From Domibacillus indicus (GTDB lineage Bacteria > Bacillota > Bacilli > Bacillales > Domibacillaceae), in contig NZ_JAMBOO010000027.1 of assembly GCF_023715895.1 (NCBI RefSeq), positions 1 to 55,031 of the forward strand: a stretch of DNA of 55,031 bases. Reading direction: 5' to 3'. The notes below the pieces were generated by a model. The model did no database searches. It had not been told where the DNA came from and worked only from the letters and a program-made list of their open reading frames with translations. Of the stretch, positions 40,225 to 50,298 are shown in pieces. Within the stretch, counting starts at the first letter, position 1. The number at the start of each line of letters is the position of its first letter. Both the position numbers and the translations under genes were made by a program.

Positions 40225-40254
40225 AACGTATCATTGAAAGCGGGCTTTCGTCAA
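40225..40254 (-). promoter_or_regulatory. Weak promoter candidate for rpmG-secE
   Basis: On the minus strand TTGACG (40249..40254), 18 nt, TACGTT (40225..40230). The -35 is good but the -10 is poor. A GAAAGC-CC-GCTTTC hairpin lies in the spacer. The -35 lies three nt after the sigH stop. Confidence 0.35.
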
Positions 40255-40257
40255 GTT

Positions 40258-40899
40258 TCATTGAATCGTAATTTCCTTGAATTCCAGATACCGCTCCAGC
40301 TTTCGTTTTACCCTTTGCAGGGCGTTATCAATTGATTTTACGTGCCGGTTAAGCTGCTCAGAGATTTCCTGGTACGAACGGCCGTCAAGGTAAAGAGCCA
40401 GTACCTGACGCTCTAAATCACTTAAAAGCTCGTTTACTTTTCCTTCAATGCTTGAAAATTGTTCGCGGTTAATAATTAATTCCTGTGGGTCGCTCGCTTT
40501 CGTTCCTGTCAGCACATCCATAAGCGTCCGATCTGATTCTTCATCGTAAATCGGCTTATCGAGCGATACGTAGGAATTAAGCGGGATGTGTTTCTGGCGG
40601 GTTGCCGTTTTAATGGCCGTAATAATTTGGCGGGTAATGCACAGCTCCGCAAAAGCCCGAAACGTGCTAAGCTTGTCCCCTTTGTAGTCGCGGACCGCCT
40701 TGTATAATCCAATCATGCCTTCCTGCACAATATCTTCCTTGTCAGCTCCGATTAAAAAATAAGAGCGGGCTTTGGCCCGGACAAAATTTCGGTATTTATG
40801 AATGACAAAATCGAGGGCTTCGCTGTTTCCTTTGTGCACAAGTTCCACAAGCTGTTCATCACTAAGCATATCCATTCCTGGACTAATCAAACGGTTCAC
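40258..40899 (-). CDS. sigH: RNA polymerase sigma-H factor (sporulation and stationary phase)
   Basis: The 213-residue sigma-70 family factor drives early sporulation and competence genes. Region 2 (KYRNFVRAKARSYFLIGADK, EDIVQEGMIGLYKAVRDYKG, FAELCITRQIITAIKTATRQ) and region 4 (LSDLERQVLALYLDGRSYQE, HVKSIDNALQRVKRKLERYL) are complete. The start is placed at GTG 40899, twelve nt after GGAGGG; the TTG at 40926 is upstream of the ribosome binding site. Its own sigma-A promoter lies at 40941..40970, the class of promoter that AbrB represses in B. subtilis. Confidence 0.96.
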   Translation of the reverse strand: MNRLISPGMDMLSDEQLVELVHKGNSEALDFVIHKYRNFVRAKARSYFLIGADKEDIVQEGMIGLYKAVRDYKGDKLSTFRAFAELCITRQIITAIKTATRQKHIPLNSYVSLDKPIYDEESDRTLMDVLTGTKASDPQELIINREQFSSIEGKVNELLSDLERQVLALYLDGRSYQEISEQLNRHVKSIDNALQRVKRKLERYLEFKEITIQ

Positions 40900-40940
40900 G
40901 CTTACACATCTCCCTCCGCCTGTCAATCTTCGCTAGGATT

Positions 40941-40970
40941 AGTATACAGTACCATTTTTTTCTGCGTCAA
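40941..40970 (-). promoter_or_regulatory. sigma-A promoter of sigH
   Basis: On the minus strand TTGACG (40965..40970), 18 nt, TATACT (40941..40946), in the AT-rich 3-nt-spaced junction after the rae1 stop codon. The spacer holds a run of seven A residues, as in AbrB-sensitive promoters, though no operator is claimed. Confidence 0.75.
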
Positions 40971-40973
40971 TCT

Positions 40974-41483
40974 TCATTTTTTTCCTCTGCGCCACTTCTC
41001 AAACGTTTCGGCGGTTTCTTTACTGAGCGGAATTCTCGCGTGTGGCTTGATTTCACTGATCTCCCCGAGGTTTTTTCGAATTCCTTTTTGTGTAATTGAC
41101 AATTCTGTTAAAAGTTCCCGCGCAGAAATGCGGAGAGCTCCCTGGCCGAATACAGCCCATTGCTCTGTATAGTCCGATGTAGCGACCGTTACTTGATCAC
41201 GCACATTCGTCAATTCAATGGCCATTCGTTCAATTCGCTCATCCGCCGTTTCATTTTCACGCGTAAAAATCACTTCTACCTTGGCATCGCGGTACTTTTT
41301 CTCCGTTCCTTTGACAAAGTGCGCATCGAATACAATAATCACGCGGCAGCCGTGGGCGCCCTGATACTCCGCCATTAGTTCGACAAGGCGGTCACGGGCA
41401 CCGCCAAAATCTACGTTTTTCAACCGGCGAAGCTCCGGCCACGCGCCAATCATGTTATAGCCATCGACGAGGAGAATATCCAT
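40974..41483 (-). CDS. rae1: Rae1 (YacP), ribosome-associated NYN endoribonuclease
   Basis: The 169-residue PIN-like NYN domain protein cleaves mRNA in the ribosomal A site in B. subtilis. The acidic active-site residues lie in LLVDGYNMIG (Asp7 and Asn10), VIIVFDAH and ENETADERIER, and ATSDYTEQ. The basic C-terminal tail KWRRGKK suits RNA binding. It starts two nt after rlmB ends and is the last gene before the sigH promoter. Confidence 0.95.
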   Translation of the reverse strand: MDILLVDGYNMIGAWPELRRLKNVDFGGARDRLVELMAEYQGAHGCRVIIVFDAHFVKGTEKKYRDAKVEVIFTRENETADERIERMAIELTNVRDQVTVATSDYTEQWAVFGQGALRISARELLTELSITQKGIRKNLGEISEIKPHARIPLSKETAETFEKWRRGKK

Positions 41484-41485
41484 TG

Positions 41486-42235
41486 TCAGCTCCCCAGCGG
41501 ATGACGCTTCCGGTATACTTCGTACATGAGCAGGGCAGCCGCTACCGACGCGTTAAGAGAAGTAACGTGACCGACCATCGGCAGCTGAATGAGAAAATCA
41601 CATTTTTCTTTTACAAGACGGCTGACACCGCGGCCTTCACTGCCAATCACAAGGCAAAGAGGCATCGTGCCGTCAAACCGGCGGTAATCTTCGGCACCCG
41701 ATGCATCTGTTCCGGCAATCCAAATTCCCCGCTCTTTTAACTCATCCATTGTGCGGGCAAGATTCGTGACGCGGGCTACCGGAATGTATTCGATGGCGCC
41801 TGTGGAGGCTTTCGCAGCCGTTGCGGTTAAACTCACGGACCGGCGCTTTGGAATAATAATTCCATGCGCGCCGACTGCATCGGCCGTCCGCATAATCGAG
41901 CCAAGATTATGCGGATCTTCGAGCTCATCAAGCAGGAGGAAAAACGGCGGTTCACCGCTTTCTTCTGCTTTGGCAAACAAGTCGTCAATTTCTGCATACT
42001 GGTACGCTGCAACAGACGCTGCGACTCCCTGGTGATTCTCCGGCACCACTTGCTCAATTTTTCGCTTCGGCACCATTTGAACCGGAATGCTCAGTTCTTT
42101 TGCTTTGGCGATAATTTGCTGAATCGAGCCTTTTTGTGCCCCTTCCTGCACCCAAAGCTTATTGATATCACGTCCGGCACGCAGTACTTCCATGACCGGG
42201 TTTCGTCCCCCGATCCATTCTTGTTCCTGTGTCAT
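41486..42235 (-). CDS. rlmB: RlmB, 23S rRNA (guanosine-2'-O)-methyltransferase
   Basis: The 249-residue SPOUT (TrmH family) enzyme has an N-terminal L30-like rRNA-binding domain ([20 protein letters not shown]), then the knotted domain with motif 1 [20 protein letters not shown], motif 2 [20 protein letters not shown] and motif 3 [20 protein letters not shown]. It modifies the P-site loop of 23S rRNA. The start overlaps the mrnC stop by four nt (ATGA). Confidence 0.96.
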   Translation of the reverse strand: MTQEQEWIGGRNPVMEVLRAGRDINKLWVQEGAQKGSIQQIIAKAKELSIPVQMVPKRKIEQVVPENHQGVAASVAAYQYAEIDDLFAKAEESGEPPFFLLLDELEDPHNLGSIMRTADAVGAHGIIIPKRRSVSLTATAAKASTGAIEYIPVARVTNLARTMDELKERGIWIAGTDASGAEDYRRFDGTMPLCLVIGSEGRGVSRLVKEKCDFLIQLPMVGHVTSLNASVAAALLMYEVYRKRHPLGS

Positions 42236-42648
42236 CCGTTCGTCCCTCCGTTCTCTAAGATGTTATAGATAATCTCTTCCATTCGCTCAAGCCGGCCGGT
42301 TAAAAACAAAAAACCGATGACAGCTTCAAGAGCGGTACTGTGGTTATAGGTCAGAACATCTGTGTTTTTTGGAGTATGCCCTGATTTTGCATTGCGTCCA
42401 CGCTTGGCGACCGTTTCTTCTTCTTCGGTTAAAAACTGTTCTTCAAAAAGCCGGTGCAGCTGGGCAGCCTGTGCCTTGGCAGTGACGAATTTTGTCGAAG
42501 CGCGGTGCAGGTCGTTCGGCTTTACCCGGCCGGACTCCAGCAAAAACTTCCGCACATACACTTCGTATACAGCATCTCCCATATAAGCCAGCGCCAGCCC
42601 GTTCAGCTGTCTTGCATCTTTAAGCGGTTCTGCGAGTCCTTTCATCAT
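42232..42648 (-). CDS. mrnC: Mini-ribonuclease III (MrnC)
   Basis: The 138-residue RNase III catalytic domain lacks a dsRBD; it matures the 23S rRNA ends, helped by L3. Catalytic signature [20 protein letters not shown] and the second acidic helix [13 protein letters not shown] are intact. The start ATG at 42648 overlaps the cysS stop (ATGA), with GGAG six nt upstream; the TTG at 42660 would remove that spacing. Confidence 0.95.
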   Translation of the reverse strand: MMKGLAEPLKDARQLNGLALAYMGDAVYEVYVRKFLLESGRVKPNDLHRASTKFVTAKAQAAQLHRLFEEQFLTEEEETVAKRGRNAKSGHTPKNTDVLTYNHSTALEAVIGFLFLTGRLERMEEIIYNILENGGTNG

Positions 42649-44042
42649 CCGCGTCTCCAACGGATTCCTTGAGCCGTATCTTCCAGGATAATATTCATGT
42701 CTTTGAGCTGATCGCGAATGCTGTCTGCGCGGGCGAAATCTCGATTTTTGCGCGCTTCATTCCGCTCCTGGATCAATGCTTCAATTTCCTCATCCAATAG
42801 TTCCTCCTGCTGCAGCTGCAGGCCGAGCACGAAAAACATATCTTCAAATTTCGACAAAAATGCATCAATGACTTCTGTAGATGTATGGTCCTCAAGTAGA
42901 TATACATTCGCATCTTTTGATAAATCAAACAGTACGGAAATGGCATTGGCTGTGTTAAAGTCATCATCCATTTCCTGCAGGAAACGCTCGTGGTGACGAT
43001 TCACTTTTTCGATCCATTGATCGTTATGGTCCGTTAAATTGGTGCTGGATTCTTTGCGGTGCTTTACATTTTGATAAGCCGTTTTCAACCGGTCAAGCGA
43101 AGCGGCAGAGCTGTCGAGCAATTCTTTGTTGTAGTTAACCGGATTGCGGTAATGAACCGACAGCATGAAGAAGCGAAGCACCTGCGGGTCCACCTCTTTA
43201 ATAATGTCATGGACGAGTACAAAGTTGCCAAGTGATTTGGACATTTTTTCGTTATCGATGTTAATGTAGCCGTTATGCAGCCAATAACGGGCAAACGGCT
43301 TACCTGTTAATGCTTCCGACTGGGCAATTTCATTTTCATGGTGCGGGAATGTTAAATCCTGGCCGCCTGCATGAATATCAATCGAATCACCAAGATACTT
43401 ACGGGCCATTGCCGAGCATTCAATATGCCAGCCGGGACGTCCTTCTCCCCATGGGCTGCTCCAGGAGATTTCTCCTTCTTTCGCTGCTTTCCATAAAACA
43501 AAATCAAGTGCGTCGTCTTTTTTCTCGCCTGCGCCAATACGGGCACCGACTTTTAGTTCATCAATAGATTGATGAGACAATTTGCCGTATCCATTAAATT
43601 TACGGGTCCGGTAGTACACGTCTCCGCCGGATTCATAAGCAAATCCTTTGTTTACAAGCTCGGCAATAAATTCAATAATCAGTTCAATGCTTTCTGTTAC
43701 GCGCGGATGAACGTCGGCTGTCTGGCAACCCAGTGCGTGGGTATCTTCAAAGTATGCCTGAATAAAACGTTCGGCAATGACCGGCACCTCTTCTCCGAGC
43801 TCGTTCGCTGCCCGGATCAGCTTGTCATCCACGTCGGTAAAGTTTGATACATACTTTACTTCGTATCCGCGGTATTGCAGATGGCGGCGCACTGTATCAA
43901 ATACAATAGCCGGACGGGCATTTCCGATATGAATGTAGTTATACACAGTTGGACCGCATACATACATCTTTACTTTCCCCTCTTCAAGCGGGACAAATTC
44001 TTCTTTTTTGCGCGTCAGCGTATTATATAATTTAATGGACAT
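42645..44042 (-). CDS. cysS: Cysteinyl-tRNA synthetase
   Basis: The 465-residue class I synthetase has the HIGH motif as HIGN ([13 protein letters not shown]), Cys/His zinc ligands that select cysteine ([24 protein letters not shown] and HHENEIAQ), and KMSKS as KMSKSLGN. Normal length. It overlaps cysE by 11 nt and mrnC by four. It is controlled with cysE by the T-box upstream. Confidence 0.98.
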   Translation of the reverse strand: MSIKLYNTLTRKKEEFVPLEEGKVKMYVCGPTVYNYIHIGNARPAIVFDTVRRHLQYRGYEVKYVSNFTDVDDKLIRAANELGEEVPVIAERFIQAYFEDTHALGCQTADVHPRVTESIELIIEFIAELVNKGFAYESGGDVYYRTRKFNGYGKLSHQSIDELKVGARIGAGEKKDDALDFVLWKAAKEGEISWSSPWGEGRPGWHIECSAMARKYLGDSIDIHAGGQDLTFPHHENEIAQSEALTGKPFARYWLHNGYINIDNEKMSKSLGNFVLVHDIIKEVDPQVLRFFMLSVHYRNPVNYNKELLDSSAASLDRLKTAYQNVKHRKESSTNLTDHNDQWIEKVNRHHERFLQEMDDDFNTANAISVLFDLSKDANVYLLEDHTSTEVIDAFLSKFEDMFFVLGLQLQQEELLDEEIEALIQERNEARKNRDFARADSIRDQLKDMNIILEDTAQGIRWRRG

Positions 44043-44688
44043 TCGTGTGATCCCCTCTCTTCATTTCTTCCTTCAAGTAAGCAATTTCTGCTTCCAGGCT
44101 TTTTAAGCGGTCGGCAACCGGGTCAGGCATATTGCTGTGGTTTAAATCCTTTACAGAAGGCTGAACTTTTTTGCCATTCTGTATAACAACCCGGCCCGGA
44201 ATCCCAACAACCGTTGAATTGGCCGGTACATCTTTTAATACAACCGAGCCAGCGCCAACCCGGGCGCATTCCCCAATGGTAATCGAGCCGAGCACCTTCG
44301 CTCCTGTGGCAATCAATGCTCCGTCAAGAACAGTGGGATGGCGCTTTCCTTTTTCTTTACCAGTTCCCCCGAGTGTCACCCCTTGATAAAGCGTAACATT
44401 GTCACCAATTTCACATGTTTCCCCAATGACAACGCCCATACCGTGATCGATAAAAAGACCGCGGCCAATCCGGGCACCTGGATGAATTTCAATGCCTGTG
44501 AAAAAGCGGCTGATTTGAGAAATAACCCGGGCAATAAAATAAAACTTCCGTTTGTAAAACCCATGGGCCAGGCGATGCGCCCAAATGGCATGCAGCCCCG
44601 AATACGTTAAAATCACTTCCAAGTAACTTCTTGCTGCCGGGTCCTGCTCAAAAATCGTGTCGATGTCCTGCTTTAATACACGCAGCAT
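44032..44688 (-). CDS. cysE: Serine O-acetyltransferase
   Basis: The 218-residue enzyme makes O-acetylserine, the precursor of cysteine. The C-terminal left-handed beta-helix has hexapeptide repeats ([20 protein letters not shown] with the catalytic His, [40 protein letters not shown]). The start at 44688 follows GGGAGGAG and matches the family N-terminus; the longer frame lies in the T-box leader. A coiled acidic C-terminus ends at the cysS overlap. Confidence 0.97.
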   Translation of the reverse strand: MLRVLKQDIDTIFEQDPAARSYLEVILTYSGLHAIWAHRLAHGFYKRKFYFIARVISQISRFFTGIEIHPGARIGRGLFIDHGMGVVIGETCEIGDNVTLYQGVTLGGTGKEKGKRHPTVLDGALIATGAKVLGSITIGECARVGAGSVVLKDVPANSTVVGIPGRVVIQNGKKVQPSVKDLNHSNMPDPVADRLKSLEAEIAYLKEEMKRGDHTNVH

Positions 44689-44723
44689 TGTTTCCACTCC
44701 TCCCAAATCCTTTTTCAGACATA

Positions 44724-44967
44724 CAAAAAAACGCCTCTGATAGACAGAGACGTTTTGTATACGCGGTTCCACTCTGTTTGAAAAACGGCCCTTCGCCATT
44801 TTCCCAACTCCAGATCGATAACGGGGATTTCCCGCTGCCGCTTACTTTTTGTTCAGCCGCAGGCTCCGAGGGGCACTTCTGCGGACAGAGAGGCCTAAAC
44901 CGCTCGCAGCCATGGCGGTTCTCTCTGAAAGGCATCTGCCGCTTACTTTTCCTCTTCAACGCTTTAC
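44724..44967 (-). ncRNA. T-box riboswitch of cysE-cysS, tRNA-Cys type
   Basis: The leader has a T-box: AGAGTGGAACCGCG (44762..44775 on the minus strand), preceded by stem I with AGTA-type elements, AGAGAG/CTCTCT (44921..44926 with 44887..44892) and a specifier loop GAAG-TGC-CCC. The specifier TGC (44873..44875) reads cysteine, which fits the genes. A terminator (44724..44755: ACGTCTCTG, loop, CAGAGGCGT, then seven T residues) follows, so uncharged tRNA-Cys would permit read-through. An exact 15-bp direct repeat (CTGCCGCTTACTTTT at 44835 and 44936) lies within it. Confidence 0.93.
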
Positions 44968-44981
44968 TTTATATATACTCT

Positions 44982-45009
44982 ATTATATACAGGTCCGCCT
45001 TTTAATCAA
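44982..45009 (-). promoter_or_regulatory. sigma-A promoter of cysE-cysS overlapping the gltX stop
   Basis: On the minus strand TTGATT (45004..45009), 16 nt, TATAAT (44982..44987). The last T of the -35 is the first base of the gltX TAA stop. It gives the T-box its own start. Confidence 0.8.
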
Positions 45010-46462
45010 GAACAGTATTCAAACGTGTAATGACTTTTTCGCGGCCAAGCAGCTCGATCGCTTTCGGAAGGTCTGGTCCATGTGTCTGGCCAGTTACAGC
45101 TGCACGAATTGGCATAAACAGCTTTTTGCCTTTATGGCCTGTTTCTTTTTGTACTTCCTTCATTGCTTTTTTCACACCTTCTGCCTGGAACGGCTCAAGA
45201 GCTCCTGCTTTTTCAGCAAATGCGTGAAGCACTTCAGGAACTTGTTCTTCGGAAAGAACTTCTTTCGCTTCTTCTTCGTAAGAAACCTCTTCTTTGAAGA
45301 ATAGACCCGATAATTCGACAATTTCTGCACCGTAACTCATTTTTTCCTGATAAAGCGCGATTAAGCTTGTTACCCATTCTTCTTTTTCAGGAGAAAGCGT
45401 TTCTTCGATCAAGCCTGCTTTCACAAGATGCGGCCGCGCAAGTTCAACGACCCGATCCACCGGCTGCTCCTTCATGTACTGGTTGTTCATCCAAAGAAGC
45501 TTTTGTTTATCGAAAAATGCTGGTGATTTAGACAGGCGGGCTGCATCAAACTGCTCAATAAACTGCTCTTTCGTGTAGATTTCCTCTTCTTCTTTCGGTG
45601 ACCAGCCAAGAAGTGTAATAAAATTGAGCAATGCTTCCGGCAGATAGCCAAGCTCTTTGTACTGCTCAATAAACTGAATGATGGATTCATCACGCTTGCT
45701 CAGCTTCTTACGGCTTTCGTTTACGATCAACGTCATATGACCGAATACAGGCGGTTCAAAGCCAAGCGCCTTGTAAATAAGCAGTTGCTTCGGTGTATTG
45801 GAAATATGGTCGTCTCCACGAAGAACATGCGTCATTTTCATTAAATGATCGTCTACCGCTACAGCAAAGTTGTATGTTGGCGTTCCGTCCTGCTTGACGA
45901 TAACGAAGTCACCACCGATGCCATCCGACTCAAAAGATACCTCTTCTTTTACGATATCATTGAATGTAATCGTCTCGCCTGATGGAACAAGAAAACGAAT
46001 GCTTGGACGACGGCCTTCCGCTTCTAAAACAGCTCTTTCTTCGTCTGTCAGATGACGGCATTTCCCCGAATAGCCGGCGATTTCGTTGCGCTCTTGCTGC
46101 GCCGTGCGCTCCGCTTCCAGCTCTTCAGCGGTGCAGTAGCATTTATACGCTTTTCCTTCTGCTAAAAGCTGCTCATAGTACTGTTTGTATAAATCGTTTC
46201 GTTCTGATTGACGGTACGGTCCGTATTCACCGCCGACATCCGGCCCTTCATCCCAGTCGACGCCAAGCCATTTCAAATATTCCAGCTGGCTTTGTTCGCC
46301 GCCTTCAATATTCCGCTTTTGGTCTGTGTCCTCAATCCGGATAATAAATGATCCGCCAAGGTTGCGGGCATATAAATAGTTAAAAAGCGCTGTCCGCGCG
46401 TTCCCGATATGTAAATGGCCAGTTGGGCTCGGCGCGTAGCGAACACGTACATGATTTGTCAT
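45002..46462 (-). CDS. gltX: Glutamyl-tRNA synthetase
   Basis: The 486-residue class I synthetase has [18 protein letters not shown] (HIGH-like HIGN), the zinc-region [14 protein letters not shown], and KLSKRD as the KMSKS motif. The C-terminal anticodon-binding helices follow. In Bacillus such enzymes also charge tRNA-Gln (non-discriminating) because a GatCAB route is used; that is inference. It lies 22 nt after ispF. Confidence 0.98.
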   Translation of the reverse strand: MTNHVRVRYAPSPTGHLHIGNARTALFNYLYARNLGGSFIIRIEDTDQKRNIEGGEQSQLEYLKWLGVDWDEGPDVGGEYGPYRQSERNDLYKQYYEQLLAEGKAYKCYCTAEELEAERTAQQERNEIAGYSGKCRHLTDEERAVLEAEGRRPSIRFLVPSGETITFNDIVKEEVSFESDGIGGDFVIVKQDGTPTYNFAVAVDDHLMKMTHVLRGDDHISNTPKQLLIYKALGFEPPVFGHMTLIVNESRKKLSKRDESIIQFIEQYKELGYLPEALLNFITLLGWSPKEEEEIYTKEQFIEQFDAARLSKSPAFFDKQKLLWMNNQYMKEQPVDRVVELARPHLVKAGLIEETLSPEKEEWVTSLIALYQEKMSYGAEIVELSGLFFKEEVSYEEEAKEVLSEEQVPEVLHAFAEKAGALEPFQAEGVKKAMKEVQKETGHKGKKLFMPIRAAVTGQTHGPDLPKAIELLGREKVITRLNTVLD

Positions 46463-46484
46463 TGCTTTTTCCTCCGATGCTGTT

Positions 46485-46967
46485 TTACCTTTGTTTTTTT
46501 ACCAATAGAACGGCTGCCTGTGATGCGATGCCTTCGCCTCTTCCCGGGAACCCGAGTTTTTCGGTCGTTGTGGCTTTCACATTTACTTGATCTGTGTCCG
46601 CCTGGAGCAGTTCGGCAATGCGCTCCTGCATCGCGCCAATATAAGGTGCCATTTTTGGCTTTTGGGCGATAATCGTGCAATCGATATTCCCCAGCTCATA
46701 GCCTTTGTTTTGTACAAGCTGCCAAACGTGCTCCAGCAGCTTCGCAGAATCTGCATCTTTAAATGCGGCATCTGTGTCCGGAAAATGACGGCCAATATCC
46801 CCCTCACCAATCGCTCCAAGACATGCGTCTGCCACGGTGTGCAAAAGCACATCCGCATCCGAGTGGCCGAGCAGTCCTTTGTCATGCGGAATGGTAATGC
46901 CGCCGATAATAAGCGGGCGTCCTTCTACAAGCTGATGCACATCAAACCCTTGTCCAATTCGAAACAT
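46485..46967 (-). CDS. ispF: IspF, 2-C-methyl-D-erythritol 2,4-cyclodiphosphate synthase
   Basis: The 160-residue zinc-dependent trimer forms the cyclodiphosphate in the MEP isoprenoid pathway. Metal ligands are Asp and His of GFDVHQ and His of [12 protein letters not shown]; the [10 protein letters not shown] and [14 protein letters not shown] segments complete the site. Full length. Encoded six nt after ispD. Confidence 0.98.
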   Translation of the reverse strand: MFRIGQGFDVHQLVEGRPLIIGGITIPHDKGLLGHSDADVLLHTVADACLGAIGEGDIGRHFPDTDAAFKDADSAKLLEHVWQLVQNKGYELGNIDCTIIAQKPKMAPYIGAMQERIAELLQADTDQVNVKATTTEKLGFPGRGEGIASQAAVLLVKKQR

Positions 46968-46972
46968 ATTAT

Positions 46973-47668
46973 TTACACCTTGCTTTCATTTCTTTTTGCA
47001 ATAATCGCCCGGGCAAAATATAAATCTTCCGGTGTCGTTAATTTAATATTGTCATAATCACTTTCGACAATACAAACAGGGTAGCCGGTCCGTTCCACAA
47101 GCGATGATTCATCGGTTCCCAAAAAGTCTTCTTCTTCCGCTTTTTTCTGGGCAGAAAGAAGAACCTCTTTTTGAAAAGCCTGCGGTGTTTGCACGGACCA
47201 GAGGCTTGACCGTTCGACTGTTTCGGACACAATGCCGCTTGCCGCTTTTTTTATTGTGTCTTTGACCGGGACAGCCGCAATGGCTGCACCTGTTGCCCAG
47301 GCGCTTTCGACAAGCGTCGCAACCGTTTCTTTTGTAATAAACGGCCGCGCTCCATCGTGAACAAGGACAATGTCTGATTCCGGCGGAAGCGCCTTTAAAC
47401 CACTGTAGACACTGTGCTGCCGTTCTTTGCCGCCATCTGCGAATGCGCACACTTTTGTAATTCGGTGTATGGCTAAAAGCTGCTCAAATTCCTTCCGTTC
47501 ATCCGGATGAACCGACAGCACAATGCCTCTGCATGACGCATCCGTCTCAAATACAGTGAGCGTATGAATAATAAGCGGCAGCCCTTCAAGCTCAAGCAGC
47601 ACTTTGTTCATGCCTGCTTTCATACGCTTTCCTTTTCCGGCAGCTGGAATCACGACATAATAGTCCAT
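46973..47668 (-). CDS. ispD: IspD, 2-C-methyl-D-erythritol 4-phosphate cytidylyltransferase
   Basis: The 231-residue enzyme activates MEP with CTP. It has the nucleotide-binding loop [33 protein letters not shown] and the [12 protein letters not shown] motif. The start at 47668 has AAAGGAAAGG nine nt upstream; the longer frame to 47695 would overlap yacL and is not matched in the family. Followed directly by ispF. Confidence 0.97.
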   Translation of the reverse strand: MDYYVVIPAAGKGKRMKAGMNKVLLELEGLPLIIHTLTVFETDASCRGIVLSVHPDERKEFEQLLAIHRITKVCAFADGGKERQHSVYSGLKALPPESDIVLVHDGARPFITKETVATLVESAWATGAAIAAVPVKDTIKKAASGIVSETVERSSLWSVQTPQAFQKEVLLSAQKKAEEEDFLGTDESSLVERTGYPVCIVESDYDNIKLTTPEDLYFARAIIAKRNESKV

Positions 47669-47691
47669 TCGTTTAAACCTTTCCTTTCTTC

Positions 47692-48774
47692 TCATGCATG
47701 TTTCGGTTTTGCAAAAATCATTCGTCCGGCAGATGTCTGCAGTACGCTTGTGACAATTACGTCAATTTGCTTGCCGATAAAATCGCGGCCATCCTCTACG
47801 ACGATCATCGTTCCGTCATCGAGGTAGGCAACGCCCTGGCGCTGTTCTTTCCCATCTTTAATCACCAGCACATGCATTTCTTCTCCCGGAATGACCACCG
47901 GTTTTACCGCGTTGGCAAGGTCGTTAATATTAAGTACTTGCACTTTTTGAAATTCACATACTTTATTTAAATTAAAGTCGTTAGTGACGACAATACCGCT
48001 TATTTCCTTCGCCAGCTTCACAAGCTTTGAATCTACTTCCTGAACATCTTCATAGTCCTTTTCTGTCATCTCAACTTCAATCGGGATATCTTTTTGCAGA
48101 CGATTTAAAATATCAAGGCCGCGGCGCCCTTTCGTTCTCTTTAGTGTATCAGAAGAATCGGCAATATGCTGTAATTCTTCAAGAACAAATTGTGGAATCA
48201 CAATCGTGCCGTCCAAAAAGCCTGTTTCACAAATATCGGCAATCCGCCCATCGATAATCACGCTCGTGTCCAGAATTTTAAATGATTTTGCCGGAAGCAT
48301 AGGTGCCGTTTCTTCCGCTTGAACTTCCTTTCGCTTCGAAGACTTGCTTGAAGAAAATAAAGAGGTTAGTTCATCCCGGCGCTTAAACCCAAACTGAAAG
48401 CCAAGATATCCAAGACCAATGGTCAGCAAAATGGGCACCACTGTATTGACAATCGGCAGTTCCAGCTGTGCAAGCGGAATCCCAACCAGCATCGCCACAA
48501 GAAGTCCGGCCAACAAACCGACTCCGCCTGTGACAATATCAGTCAGCGGTGCATTCACAATTCGATCCTCGATCCACTTAATAAACTCCACAATGTAGTC
48601 TACTGCCCAAAAGGTAAGCAAATAGAAAAGGAGTGCTCCTACAAGCGCTGTGACATAGGGGTTATTAATAAATGGATGATCAAAATGAAGATAAAGGAAT
48701 AAGTCCGGAAGAAGAAATACGCCAAGCGTACCGCCTAAAATAATGAACCCGCCCTGTACAAGACGCTTCAACAT
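47692..48774 (-). CDS. yacL: YacL, membrane PIN/TRAM domain protein
   Basis: The 360-residue protein has four predicted transmembrane helices (residues about 8-28, 38-58, 78-105, 112-130), then a PIN nuclease domain ([20 protein letters not shown], with further Asp at LTVTNDFNL-like [10 protein letters not shown]) and a C-terminal TRAM domain ([20 protein letters not shown]). The biological role is unknown; acidic active-site residues suggest nuclease activity. It follows radA directly, with disA, which lies between them in B. subtilis, absent. Confidence 0.92.
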   Translation of the reverse strand: MLKRLVQGGFIILGGTLGVFLLPDLFLYLHFDHPFINNPYVTALVGALLFYLLTFWAVDYIVEFIKWIEDRIVNAPLTDIVTGGVGLLAGLLVAMLVGIPLAQLELPIVNTVVPILLTIGLGYLGFQFGFKRRDELTSLFSSSKSSKRKEVQAEETAPMLPAKSFKILDTSVIIDGRIADICETGFLDGTIVIPQFVLEELQHIADSSDTLKRTKGRRGLDILNRLQKDIPIEVEMTEKDYEDVQEVDSKLVKLAKEISGIVVTNDFNLNKVCEFQKVQVLNINDLANAVKPVVIPGEEMHVLVIKDGKEQRQGVAYLDDGTMIVVEDGRDFIGKQIDVIVTSVLQTSAGRMIFAKPKHA

Positions 48775-48813
48775 GTTTGTTTCACCTCCCTATTCTTTTT
48801 ATTATAAACACGT

Positions 48814-48846
48814 TTCGAGCCTCGCGCTAATAATACGAGACTCGAA
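48814..48846. other. Eleven-bp hairpin between radA and yacL
   Basis: TTCGAGTCTCG pairs with CGAGGCTCGAA (one G-U pair) around an 11-nt loop in the 90-nt radA-yacL gap. No T-run follows on the minus strand; a TATAAT occurs downstream without a -35. It may be a weak terminator or a scar of the missing gene. Confidence 0.5.
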
Positions 48847-48864
48847 TCGGTTTTGTTTCGTTTT

Positions 48865-50238
48865 TTATTTACCGAACACCATTTTTAATGCTTCATTTAC
48901 AGTGGATACACCAATAATTTGAACCCCCGCCGGCGCTGTCCAGCCGCCAATGTTGTTCGACGGAACAATAATGCGTGTGAATCCAAGTTTTGCTGCCTCG
49001 TTTACACGCTGCTCAATTCGCGATACGCGCCGAACCTCTCCGGTCAGGCCAACCTCACCAATCAAGCAGTCTGAAGCACCTGTTGGTTCATCTCGGAAGC
49101 TTGAGGCAATACTGACTGCCACCGCCAAGTCAATGGCCGGCTCATCAAGCTTTACACCGCCCGCTACTTTCAAGTAAGCATCCTGGTTTTGTAAAAGCAG
49201 GCCGACTCGTTTTTCAAGCACCGCCATAATAAGCGTTACCCGGTTATGATCAATGCCGGTTGCCATCCGACGAGGGTTTCCAAAGACCGTTGGCGACACA
49301 AGTGCTTGTATTTCTACCAGCACGGGCCGGGTACCCTCCATAGACGCAACTACTGTGGAACCGGATGTTCCTTTTGTACGCTCCTCTAAGAAAATCTCAG
49401 ATGGATTGGCCACTTCCTCAAGACCCGCTTCTTTCATCTCAAAAATGCCCATTTCATTTGTTGAGCCGAATCGGTTTTTAACCGCCCGTAAAATCCGGTA
49501 CGTATGGTGCCGCTCGCCCTCGAAATAAAGCACGGTATCCACCATATGTTCAAGAAGGCGAGGTCCTGCGATAGCTCCTTCTTTTGTAACGTGTCCGACA
49601 ATAAAAATAGCAATGTTATTCACTTTAGCAATACGCATCAACTCCGCTGTACACTCACGCACCTGTGACACACTGCCCGGTGCTGACGTTACTTCGGGAT
49701 GATGAACCGTTTGAATGGAGTCGATGATGACAAACTGCGGCTTCATGTTTTCAATCGCCGAATGAATCAGCTGAAGGTTCGTTTCAGCGTAAATATACAG
49801 GCTTTGTTCATTAATACCCATTCGGGATGCACGCATTTTTGTTTGTTTCACCGACTCCTCACCAGAGATATAAAGCACATTGCTTCCTTTGGATGAAAGC
49901 TGGGAAGAAACCTGCAAAAGAAGCGTGGATTTCCCAATGCCCGGGTCACCGCCAATCAGAACGAGTGAACCAGGCACGACTCCGCCGCCTAATACTCGGT
50001 TTAACTCTTTTAAATCGGTTTCCACTCTTGGCTCTTGAGAGGTTTCTACGTCAACGAGCCGGGATGGCTTTGCCATAACTGTATCCGAATGAGCGAAGGT
50101 TGTACGTTTCGGTTTTCCGGTAATTTCTGTTTCTTCCACCATTTGGTTCCATTGACCGCAGCCCGGACATTTCCCCATCCACTTCGGTGATTCATATCCA
50201 CAAGAGCCACAGACGAATTTTGTTTTTACTTTAGCCAT
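48865..50238 (-). CDS. radA: RadA (Sms), branch-migration DNA repair ATPase
   Basis: The 457-residue protein has an N-terminal C4 zinc finger ([21 protein letters not shown], split here for brevity), a RecA-like domain with Walker [11 protein letters not shown] and Walker [10 protein letters not shown], the RadA-specific [11 protein letters not shown] motif, and a C-terminal Lon-protease-like domain without the catalytic Ser. It acts in recombination. It follows clpC and its terminator. Confidence 0.97.
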   Translation of the reverse strand: MAKVKTKFVCGSCGYESPKWMGKCPGCGQWNQMVEETEITGKPKRTTFAHSDTVMAKPSRLVDVETSQEPRVETDLKELNRVLGGGVVPGSLVLIGGDPGIGKSTLLLQVSSQLSSKGSNVLYISGEESVKQTKMRASRMGINEQSLYIYAETNLQLIHSAIENMKPQFVIIDSIQTVHHPEVTSAPGSVSQVRECTAELMRIAKVNNIAIFIVGHVTKEGAIAGPRLLEHMVDTVLYFEGERHHTYRILRAVKNRFGSTNEMGIFEMKEAGLEEVANPSEIFLEERTKGTSGSTVVASMEGTRPVLVEIQALVSPTVFGNPRRMATGIDHNRVTLIMAVLEKRVGLLLQNQDAYLKVAGGVKLDEPAIDLAVAVSIASSFRDEPTGASDCLIGEVGLTGEVRRVSRIEQRVNEAAKLGFTRIIVPSNNIGGWTAPAGVQIIGVSTVNEALKMVFGK

Positions 50239-50257
50239 GTTCCTTCTCCTTTTTCAT

Positions 50258-50287
50258 AAAAAACAGCGGGTCTTTAACAGACCCGCT
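50258..50287 (-). terminator. Intrinsic terminator after clpC
   Basis: On the minus strand AGCGGGTCT pairs with AGACCCGCT around GTTAA (arms 50279..50287 and 50265..50273), followed by GTTTTTT. It lies about 10 nt after the clpC stop and in front of radA, so the clpC operon ends here with possible read-through. Confidence 0.9.
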
Positions 50288-50298
50288 ACACGCTTTCA

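Noticed and set aside
40225-40254. Strong promoter for rpmG-secE
   Set aside because: Only the -35 is good; kept as a low-confidence feature, not as a finding.
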